A model generated the notes under the pieces. It saw nothing but the letters and a program-made list of their open reading frames with translations. It was not told where the DNA came from and did not search any database. Of a stretch of 64,000 nt of DNA, positions 55,004 through 64,000 are shown piece after piece. Source of the DNA: Siderastrea radians (Eukaryota; Cnidaria; Anthozoa; Scleractinia; Rhizangiidae); contig OZ024887.1 in NCBI GenBank assembly GCA_964017195.1, positions 61,426,811 to 61,490,810 on the forward strand. Reading direction: 5' to 3'. The translations under genes were made by a program, and so were the position numbers. Within the stretch, counting starts at the first letter, position 1; every line of letters starts with the position of its first letter.

Positions 55004-58000
55004 CTTAAAAAATATATATCTAGAATGTATACATAATTAGTTGTGGACTAAATTTCTTTTTTGTGTTTTGATGGTGAATTCGTGAAAACAATTACCGTTT
55101 TGTATCGATGGATATTGAAGAACGTTTACGCCGTCATTACCAGGGAATTGATATCAAAAATGAAATTAACTAGCTGAGTTGTTCGAACATGAACACCAGC
55201 AGTGATTTTATCGTCTATATAATATTTTTCTCACATTATTATCATTTATTCAAAACATAATATAAACTCGTAGATAATCCACACTTTCTCTCAAACAGTT
55301 GAAAAAATGTCTAAACTAAACAAAAACATAAACATATTAAAGGAAAAATACTTTTTTACGAACTGTCACATTTCTCTTCTCTAACAAGGTATATTAGCCT
55401 TATTACTCGTAAAGTAAAGGATAAGTAAACCTGAATTTTGTGTTTGAGTGTAACCATTTGAAAGAAAGCAACTGAGCAGTATTCTTTGATCTATCATATC
55501 CGAGCAGTGTTGTTCGTTTTCCGATATCTGTAAAACGAGTCAATGGCCGTAACATTAGTAATCTTACGCACTTTACCTGCCTCTTTTCCCCTGCAGTGGT
55601 CAATGTCGACGTTATGTTGATATTCCAGGAGAAACTAAACAGTTCACCAAGCGTTTATATATTTATAACATAAAGTAATCTTAGTGACTTGTACAAATAC
55701 GAATGCAAACACTCGTTAGGTGGTCAGTGACACCTTGTCGGATGGAAACTCACTGAAGTGTTAAGACTTCTAGAGCCAGATTCATTTCCCTTACTGGCAT
55801 TGCAATTTTGTAGTGGTGGTAAGGCCTGTGCGTGCAACCCTTGTGCGTTTTCTTTATCTGAGAGCAATGCCATCACGAATGCTCCTGGTAGGGCCACTCA
55901 CGGTGATCTTGCTGGGGGGGGGGGGGGGTGGAATTAGACTAATGGCATTCCAAACGTCAGTCCCAGCTAGCTACAGGTTAAACAGTCTGGGGGAACCGAA
56001 CTCGTTCGCCTGATGAAGGCAACCGGTTTAGGAGGTGGCCGCTTTAAGGCTAGAATATGAAAGTTACACTCAGCCTCTTTACATCGCATGACCGCGGTGG
56101 ACGGTGGGCTAACAAGTCGCCTCGGTAACAAGCTTTTACTATCGGCGTCTTGACATTGCGTCCGATGTCAATACTCTTTTTCCCCATCTTGCTAGAGTCC
56201 TCACGCTTTCATTACTATTTTCTGAATTAGGAGCCGGAATTTTCACAACCCCCCCCCCCCCGGGATTCTCAGCAGATGGTGAAAATTGCTGCTATTTCTA
56301 AAATCGGCTACAGTATCAGTTTTATACCCGTTCCATGTTGTTCAGTTAAGATATCTAAAAAAAACTATAGCGATTACTGAGGAATCACAACAAGTTGTAG
56401 GAGTTTTGTACCCTAACTAGCTGCTTTTATCTCGTTAATAAATTAACTTCGTTTATCGGACGAATATTGATTTGGTACAGCTGAAAATCCCAGCTCATTT
56501 TAAAATCTACTTAGAGTCAATCCGTGTAGTGCTGTCACAGCTACTGCAGAATAAGTTGCTCCACTTTTAGTGGTATCTTTCGTCGGGGTGTCATGAGTCT
56601 TTCAGAAACATGAATGTTACTGAATTAACGTGAGGTCCGTATCGGCAAGTATTATAATATATAGATTTAGCCAAGCCTAAAAGCGGAGCCGCCAAGGAAT
56701 AAACTGGTGTTCGTTTCTCAAAGACTGAGTCCTGAAAATTTTCGGTCCGAAACATATTTCGGGGCTTGTTTTAGCTCGTTCGCTTTCGAAAAGTGTTTCT
56801 CAAACAGCCCGAAAGTTTTCCGAATTGTCCTCCAATATTTTGGGGATCTGTTCTGTAAAACCAAGCTCGAAAGGTCATTCTAGAGGCTGAGCGCAGCTTG
56901 ATTATTTTTTCGGGCATCAAACTGAACACATATTTTACTCACGAGCCCTCTTGCTTGGTTTTTGCAATGTTTCCATATCCTGTCATTTAACTGTCAAGGC
57001 TTGTAAAATCTCCTTGGATTATTGGCTGTTCGCTTGAATGAACTTGAAACGGCGCTCATTTACAACAACAAAATAAAACTTAAATGGGTTATCTTCATCG
57101 CGTTCGGATGTTAACAAATAGACTTTCTAAAAGTCGTTCGCTTCTCGTTTCTGGTTTGGTGGTAGTAGACCCAAGCAAGTCTAGTTAACAAATAACATGA
57201 ACTGCCACTATTAGTCTAGTCAAAAAATTGTCCTGGCATTTTACCGGCATTTTACCAGGAAAAGGCCAAAAGAAAGGATTTGGGGAGCTTCGAAGCACCT
57301 GTAAACTTTACTGAATTATCGAAGAAATAATGCCGCGTAGGTTTTAGCGGCCGCAAAGAGATTCTAGCAGTTTGAGGAACACACATTACAATAGCTTTAA
57401 ACCCAAAACTGCTTCACTTACAGTTACTTAAGTAACTTTTATATTTCGTTCTCTAACTTGAGACCATCGAGATTGAAAACAAACAAACACCAAACCTGCT
57501 TAACTATATGCGGATTGCGAATTGTTTAAAATTCGGGCTCTTTTAGAAATGCACAGAACTGATTTTGGAAGATTTTCGGATAAACTAGGTTTAAACCGAC
57601 AACTGCTTCGCTTATATTTCGTTGGCTAACTAGAGACCATCAAGATTGAAAACAAAAACCCAAACACGTTTTAAATTATGAATAAGTTTTGCAGATGCGA
57701 AGTAAGCCTATATAAAGTTAGCCGCTTTGAGGAACGCACAAAACTGTTTTCGGAAGGTTTTCGGATAAAATAGCTATAAACCGACAACTGATTACTATTA
57801 AAAACTTCTAGGACAAGAAAATCGACAATTGCACGAAGAGATGGACCCTCGCAGACAAAATTTAAAGCAATTATTTGCCGTAATCTCACTGTTCATGAAG
57901 TGATGCTTGTGCTGTTGCCTTGCGACTGTGCTTTGACCTGCTGTTACGAATAAACAAACACAAAATAATAAACAGAGAAATCATTTTTGATAAAGTTTAT

Positions 58001-58494
58001 TCGAAAACCCGTAAGTTTATACTTAAATGCAATTTGCGTTACACTTCCAGCATCGTGGGTCCGTCCGCGCGAGTGAAATCGGCTGAGCATAGCAAAATAT
58101 TCAAGACTACATCTGTCACAAATCTGAGCGCGTTTTCTAATAATTTTTTAAAGCCAAAAGTAAATGACACATTTCTAATGACATAATTAAATTTCCATTT
58201 TAAAACGTAATTTCTTTGACCGCAATACTCAGAATCATGTACCTTAAAGTCCTTTAAAAACTTCACTTACCTGGTTGTGTTTCAGAACAGGGCACGCTCT
58301 CCGTTGTGAAGAAACACAAACTAAAAGATGAAGTCCTTTAAAAGCAGCTTTCGTAACTTGAACTTTTCGCCTTCCACCAGTATTCTTTTGAACCTTTTCT
58401 TTCCACTTACAGATATTAAATGTTTTTCTCAAGTTTAAAACTTCAGCACTGTCCAAGAATCGTTTTGCTAAACTTTTCAAAGAAACCTCTTTTT
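55004..58494. other. Intergenic, no gene seen
   Basis: No supported gene. A G-homopolymer lies at about 55914-55928 and a C-homopolymer at about 56251-56262. A left-end fragment of the CGGAGC-ended family lies at 56660-56692. The sequence around 57400-57800 repeats the words TAAACCGACAACTG and GAGACCATC..GATTGAAAAC about 175 bp apart, a diverged local duplication. Confidence 0.4.
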
Positions 58495-58756
58495 CAAAAG
58501 CGACGATAGTCATGCGATTTCCCGCCAAGAAAAACGCCGGTTGCCCAAGAGCACCGCGCGATTTCCCGCCAAGAAAAAAAAGAAAGCATTCTCCACCCCC
58601 CACCTCCAATCGGGTTGTCTTGCGACTCCACTCCCCCTCCCCCAGAGTCTGTACGGGCGTACGCTGACGTCACAACCAAAATTTCCTGGATGGATAGATT
58701 AGATTTTGTTATCTATGGTGCTCCGCTGGCGCGCTAGCGCGCGGGCTCCGCTACTA
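58495..58756 (+). repeat. CGGAGC-ended repeat, right part
   Basis: CGATTTCCCGCCAAGAAAAA (twice), GGTTGTCTTGCGACTCC, ACGTCACAACCAAAATTT and GCGCGGGCTCCGCTA follow the same order as the inverse of 62631-62960. Two GCGATTTCCCGCC blocks show an internal 45-bp duplication. Confidence 0.65.
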
Positions 58757-59454
58757 ACAGAAGACCTGAGGTCACTAACGTCCTTGAATGAGTTCAAAAC
58801 TAAAATATGCCAAATGTCTTTCAAACATCAATGCAATTGTTGTCTATATAAATAGTATTTTAATGTACTGTATATAATATATGATTTTATTTTTATTTTT
58901 ATTATAAATACTATTTTATTTTTTTTCTTCGTCTTTTCTTTCTCGGAGAAATTAGCTATACAACTACCTTTGTAAATCCGAGGTGAAATAAAGGTGATGT
59001 TATGTTCGAATGTTTTTTTAAGGATATGGGCGGAGCCTAAGAAGGTCAGTGAAGTTGCCTTTTGCCCTCCCCCCCTCCCCCCACAGATCCCTTACAAATT
59101 TGCTGACAAGAGTTCGGTGCATCCTTATATCAGCAAACAGGTGTTCAAAAGCAAAGGTGAAGTAGAAACATAACCCTTTTCTGCCACTTTCGAAAACTGT
59201 TCCTCAAAAATGTCGGCCAAAACACTTCAAAGGGAGGAACTTAACACACACAAAAATAAATGTGCAAGAATAAATATAAAAAGCTGACTTTTCGGCAAGT
59301 TTATGCTTTAGCAAATCGCTTTTGATTAAAAATAAATATAAAATATAAAGGTAATTTCAAAAAACACAATTCTGGTCTTGTTAAGCAAATCACTAGCCCT
59401 ACTGAGGAGGCCAATCCAAATCTTCATTTACATAATATTACAATAACAGGAATC

Positions 59455-60160
59455 CAAGGGACACTCTACCAGAAATATACTTCTATTAATGATTAATGTC
59501 AAGGTAAAGATCAACGCATATATGGTATAAACATTTCTATTTTGACGCTTTTCATAGACGCATGCATAAAACCAATTCATCACATTCAGCCGGCATCGGC
59601 TGGCACAGCTAGTAAGATATCGTGCCTGCGCTATAACTGATAAGTCATTTCAACGAAAACTGTCTTCTTTCAATTTGCAAATCAATTTGTTCAGTTTGCT
59701 CAAGATATTGCCCAGTTTTTCCTTTTCAAAACTTTGCCCAGTACGATGGTTTTCGTCAAGAGCCAAACCCTGCTTCACGGAATGCCGTCAAAGAATTGCG
59801 AAAAACAGAACACACCATTGAAAACAAAAAAGTTGGAAATGAAAACTGCTTTCTATCGGGCGAACTGGCGGGAGTTAGGAAGAGCAATTTGAACATTCTT
59901 AATAAGAAAGACTCCAACTGTTATGGAAGAAAGGAGCATCGACGCCCCCCAAATAATTATACTTCCACCAAAGATAAATGCCAGGGTGAAGATTAATGCT
60001 TTGATATGGACGTCTCAATTTTGACTTTTTTGGTGGACTCACGCATACAATTAATTAATCACATTCGGCCTGCACTTGCCGGCACAGCCAGTCTGCTTTT
60101 TTCTTCCCTGTGCTTTAATTGATCATTTCAACGAAAACAGTCTTGTTTCAATTTATTCAT
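59455..60160. repeat. Direct duplication upstream of the 60408 gene
   Basis: Two diverged copies of about 230 bp (59455-59690 and 59945-60160) share AGATAAATGCCA/AAGATCAACGCATA-type, ATTCATCACATTC, CGGCTGGCACAGC/CCGGCACAGCCAG and ATTTCAACGAAAAC in the same order. The second ends about 250 bp before the start codon at 60408, so these may be duplicated promoter or enhancer sequences. That role is inference. Confidence 0.6.
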
Positions 60161-60407
60161 GGGCTCGAAATTAAACGAACTAGTCAGGACTAGAATGGCC
60201 ATAGTGCCACATCCTTATGAATAAAAGAATCTCCAACTAGTTTTGAAGAAAGGAGCACTTTAAACGAGCTAATTAGCGGCTGAAATCGAGAGTTAAGGTG
60301 ATAGATAACTGTGTGGATCGTAATTGATATGTCATTTTAAACTGCTCAGCTTCGAATGCACAAGCTAGTTCGCTTGAAAAACAGGTCAAGAAAGCCGATG
60401 TGTTAAC

Positions 60408-61266
60408 ATGTTTTTCCAGAAGTTTGCTCTAACCTTCGCTTTTGTTTTTTGTCTTATTTGCCTGGAACACGGAGAAGAATTGAACTATGTCATGATAAAT
60501 ATTTTGGAATTGAGTCCAAACAATTCGGATGGCGACGACTCCTATGCGATTAACTGTAGTCATGAAGCAGACTCCTCTATGACTGTTCTTCCAACTGCGG
60601 TGAGAGAAGTTGATGGAAGTTTACAAGCCCCACCTTATGACATCGGAAACACAACAGCCCAACCACTCCTCGGTCAACTGGGAACTGACAGCAGTCCTGA
60701 AGACCCCTCGACGCTTAAACCGACAACCACTGATGGAAGTGTTACCACCTTCCCCACGGAGACGCTAATTCAACAATGCAACCCACATGTTTGCTCTAGA
60801 GTCATCAACATAATTTGGCTATAGTCAGTTCCCTTTATTCTTCAATCAGAGAAGGAGAAACAGCCTGAGAAGTTTGACGACAGCATTACAGGTGTTTTCT
60901 ACACCATCATTGGGCGGGCCATTCAGTTTTGCTGCAAATATCTAGGCAAAAGAGGGACTCGCTTACAATACACACACAGGGCACGTAATAGGGATACTTT
61001 GCGTGCAAATATTTTTCATGGTGAAGCTTCCATAGGACTGCCAGTATATATTGAAAATGAGCTCTTTGATCATACGTATGACGGAAAGTTGGCCTTCATC
61101 AAAGTCCTCGAATCGCCCGGCTTAGTTTTGATTGCGAACAAAGAAAACGCCATAGACAACGATTTGAGGGTCCTCTGGAAAGCCATTTTAAACGAGTGGC
61201 CAATTGTGTTGATATCATTATTGCTCTGCGCAATATCTGGCATTTGTGTGTGGGCTCTTAGCTTGT
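60408..61266 (+). pseudogene. Ion-channel/receptor-like membrane protein, 5' exon with in-frame TAG
   Basis: One frame runs from ATG 60408 to a GTAAGT donor after 61266, broken only by TAG at 60822-60824. Before it: a signal peptide (FALTFAFVFCLICL), a Thr/Ser/Pro-rich extracellular stalk and CNPHVC. After it: SVPFILQSEKEK, FDDSITGVFYTIIGRAIQFC, a VLESPGLVLIANKEN segment and a hydrophobic helix WPIVLISLLLCAISGICVWAL. The order (Cys pair, PF motif, ligand-binding-like fold, SPG, TM1) matches what I recall of cnidarian proteins that join an ionotropic-glutamate-receptor-like ectodomain to a K+-channel-like pore. The pore exons are not seen and may lie beyond the window. The TAG replaces what is probably a Tyr codon. 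Either a null allele or pseudogene, a sequence error, or readthrough; the last is least likely. Confidence 0.6.
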
Positions 61267-61352
61267 AAGTCACATTTTTTTCTTTGCTTTAAACCCTTAT
61301 TATCAAAAGTGTGACCCTTCATCGTTAAGGGAACTGTCAGTTTAGGTCTCAG

Positions 61353-61610
61353 TTAGACGGTACAACTTAGTTGCGTGAGACATGCTCACGGCAAGCCTAT
61401 AACAGGAATTGCTTCGTACTAGTGAAACCTATAAAGGTTTGCAGTTGTTGTTTACGGCAAGAAAATATCGCAGTATTTTAAAACATACTTTTAAAGCTTA
61501 CGACGAACGTAGTCACAGTTGAATGATGGGAAGTTGAATACAGTTTTGCATGACACGATGAAGCAGCACGAGATACAAAAGTGACATGAGACAGAAGTCG
61601 TACCGTCTAA
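61353..61610. mobile_element. MITE with AGACGGTAC ends (copy 2)
   Basis: TTAGACGGTACAACTTAGTT at the left and GAAGTCGTACCGTCTAA at the right. Ends match the element at 4974-5235, and the length is almost the same. It lies just downstream of the 61266 splice donor, in an intron. Confidence 0.7.
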
Positions 61611-62630
61611 ATCGTGGTTCATCTGCGATTAGGGCAGGGTCACTTCAAGGTTGAATTTCCTGACAGGGTGAGTATGACATTTTTCGGTAGTCGCTAACTT
61701 TTAATTTGGTAGGAGTAAGGAACCACCGAGTTTGGATTCAAATTCGAGTTGGAGTTGGACTTCGCGTTAGATTTATAAGTGACAAGAAATTCTGAAGAAT
61801 TTACAGGCGGGGGATAGTCTCTCACTCCGCCCCCCCTCTTCCTCCCCTTCCTCTTTTCTTACCGGAAAAAAGGTTTCTTTTTAAAAAGCAACAGCGACAA
61901 TCTCCTATTGCTGAGATCGCATATCAGCTAAGACCACTTAAGGCTATCAATCGCAAGTTGTTGACAGACAACTTGATATAATACGGGTTTTGTTAAACGG
62001 TCACGAAACCGATAACAATTATTAGTATTCTCCTACAATCTGCGTGCACTGTCACAATCTGTCACTGTATTCCCTTTGAAAACACGTTTTATAAACACGT
62101 CTGTAGCGATTCTAACGTATTTTGCCAATACTACCCTGAAGTTTTCTGCGATCTTAGATGGAAAAGTAAATTCAACTTACTTGTAAAAGATCTTCAGTAA
62201 AGGTCATGTTATTATTTATTCACTAGTATGTCCGGTATTTCAAACCTGATAAAATCTATCTGTTTGCGTCATAAAAACAGCAGTAATCCCAAGTAATCAC
62301 TAAGCTTTGTAAACGCTGCCCCTTATCAACGACATGTCCTCAAAAACAGCGAAATAAACATATCAACGCTTACCTTTACTTAAGTTGGATACGCCGCAAA
62401 ACCCAAAAAGAGGAAATTAGACTCCTTTCTACCGTTCATTTTTTCCTAACCAACACTACTTCAAACAGAAAAGTAAAACAGACTTTTAACATTGGCCTTC
62501 ACTGACCTGCTTTGCACAATTAGCAGTTTCTGTATGTAATGAACTTTAGTAGTTCGTGGTTTCCGGTGACCTGTTATGGACAATTTGCGCTTCCGGTATG
62601 TAAGGAATTAAATGTATGTAAACATTGTTA
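61611..62630. other. Probable intron, no exon seen
   Basis: No frame continues the protein that ends at the 61266 donor. No pore motif (such as a GYG selectivity signature) is visible on the plus strand here or in the rest of the window. Confidence 0.4.
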
Positions 62631-62960
62631 TAGCGGAGCCTACGGGCAAAGCCCGCCAGCGGAGCTCCATTGCTAAGGAAATTTGGTAACCTATCAATCC
62701 GAGAAATTTTGGTTGTGATGTAATAGTCACGTGACCGTCCGTCCGTAAGTCCGTACATCCTTACGTCCGTACATCCGTACGTCCGTCCGTCCGCAAAGAC
62801 TCTGTGGGAGGGGGAGGGGAGTCCCAAGACAACCCGACTGGGGTAGAGAAGGCCATCTTTCCTTGGCGGGAAATCGGGCGGTGCTTTTGGGCAACCGGCG
62901 TTTTTCTTGGCGGTAAATCGCATGACCATCGTCGCTTTTGAAAAAGAGGTTTCTTTAAAA
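62631..62960 (-). repeat. CGGAGC-ended repeat with GTCCGTAC tandem units
   Basis: TATAGCGGAGCC, GCGGAGCTCCATTGCTAAGG and CACGTGACC are followed by about ten GTCCGTAC/GTCCGTCC units (62736-62795), then GGGAGTCCCAAGACA and two GGCGGGAAATCG/GGCGGTAAATCG blocks. Inverse of the copies at 24040-24188 and 58495-58756. Confidence 0.7.
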
Positions 62961-63010
62961 GCTTATGCTTCTTTAGCATTTAACGATTGCTCGAAAGTAC
63001 GGCATATCCT

Positions 63011-63320
63011 AAAAGCTGGACTGGACCCTGGACCCTGGACTCTGGACTCTGGACTCTGGACTCTGATTTATTTTCCTCTCAAAACTTTATCCCTCCCCCC
63101 AAAAAAATCCTCTATCTCCCCCCCGAAAAACCTCTATATCTCCCCCATGAAACTCCCCCCTCCCCCCATAAACATTTCTTCCCCCAAATATAGTGTGCGT
63201 GTTTTCAAACAAACAACGTTATTCCCCCCACCCACCTCCCCGAAAAAACCTTTATGTCTCCCCCTTAAAACTGCCCCCTCCCAAAAAACCCCCCTCTCCT
63301 CCCCAAATAAAAATACAACT
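63011..63320. repeat. CTGGACT tandem repeat and C/A-rich low-complexity tract
   Basis: Six or more CTGGAC(C/T)CTGGACTCT units at 63018-63065 are followed by 250 bp of CCCCCAAAAA and CTCTATCTCCCCC-type imperfect repeats. Open frames across this tract are artefacts of the repeats. Confidence 0.75.
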
Positions 63321-63406
63321 ACATTGGACTCGATTGAACAAACACTTGTCGTCTCAATGTTCTTCCACAAATCGGCATTGAAATCACGAACGCCATCGAA
63401 CGACCC

Positions 63407-63531
63407 GACCCCAATCCTTTAAAAAAAGTATTTGGCGTGCGAACGTGATTGCATTACACAACAAGCAAAGATCAGATAAAATTCTCTATTCATCGATTCG
63501 GCGTGTGCAAGCTATTATCAGCTGTCAGTGA
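63407..63531. repeat. 125-bp direct repeat, copy 1
   Basis: GACCCCAATCCTT through CAGCTGTCAGTGA; nearly identical to 63686-63810 and of equal length. Confidence 0.85.
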
Positions 63532-63685
63532 CAATGTTGTTTACCTAAGGTGTTACAGTTACTCTTGTTTTCAGTCAAGCATAAAGTATTGTTTGTCCTT
63601 GAAATAAATTGCGTTTTTTTATAACTTTACTTGTTCGATGGTCATACTAAAGCTTGTTAATTGCAGCCGCTCAAAGGCTCTTTCC

Positions 63686-63810
63686 GACCCCAATCCTTAA
63701 AAAAAAGTATTTGGCGTGCGAATGTGATTGCGTTACACAACAAGCAAAGATCAGATAAAATTCTCTATTCATCGATGCGACGTGTGCAAGCTCTTATCAG
63801 CTGCCAGTGA
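63686..63810. repeat. 125-bp direct repeat, copy 2
   Basis: Same 125-bp block as 63407-63531 with only a handful of substitutions, 279 bp downstream. The sequence between them is unrelated. Confidence 0.85.
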
Positions 63811-64000
63811 ATTAGGGAGTACTGATACAGGAACGTCACTTTTCTTACGGTGAGAAGTTGTTTTGTTACTCGAAGAAGAGTGCTATCCGTATTATCCGTT
63901 AAAATATTTTTGTACGTGTGTTTCGGCAAATCACCTATCGTCTTATGTATTTTATATGGCCTGCAGAAAAGGGTTTTTTTGCTAATAAATAATTAAAATC

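Noticed and set aside
55813..56013. 66-codon frame with a Gly run
   Set aside because: The Gly run is a G-homopolymer and the flanks show no protein pattern.
62907..63422. 171-codon proline-rich frame
   Set aside because: It is an artefact of the CTGGACT and CCCCCAAAAA low-complexity tract, with overlapping frames on both strands.

Overview
The window looks like anthozoan (most likely stony coral) nuclear DNA. It is AT-rich and intron-rich, with GT-AG introns. It has intronless rhodopsin-class receptor genes of the kind expanded in cnidarians, a tRNA-derived SINE, and many short inverted-repeat transposons. No bacterial, organellar or viral genome layout is seen. Species assignment is inference.

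Host genes, left to right. (1) An intronless aminergic-like GPCR at 2468-3490 (+). (2) An arylsulfatase B-like gene on the minus strand, 16609-28191, whose nine recognised coding exons join in phase without a break; only the exon holding the start codon was not found. (3) A second intronless GPCR at 31949-33070 (-). (4) A secreted pentraxin/LamG-TSP1-pentraxin/LamG gene at 36765-42582 (-) that carries a nonsense codon and at least two indels, so it is a pseudogene or an error-bearing assembly. (5) The 5' part of a membrane protein resembling cnidarian ligand-binding/ion-channel proteins at 60408-61266 (+), interrupted by one in-frame TAG.

Mobile DNA explains most of the rest. Two structures stand out. 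From 5731 to 15806 there is a 10,076-bp element with 571-bp inverted terminal repeats bounded by TTAA. It encloses a six-exon minus-strand gene with an RNase-H-fold (DDE/DDD)-like core, a Cys/His cluster and a C2HC finger. I recognise the protein only as an uncharacterised cnidarian family, and its position between long TIRs suggests it is a transposase. From 45103 to 51400 there is a 6.3-kb foldback element whose long inverted ends are 16-bp minisatellite arrays. It is flanked by a perfect 10-bp (alternatively 8-bp) target duplication and carries no recognisable transposase.

Smaller elements include a CCCGGG-rich foldback element (43737-44633), three pogo/Tigger-like MITEs, two copies of an AGACGGTAC-ended MITE, several other TIR elements, a tRNA-derived SINE, five copies or fragments of a family with CGGAGC-type ends, and several local direct duplications. 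Exon borders and phases were worked out by hand from splice signals. Family names rest on recalled motifs, not on a database search.
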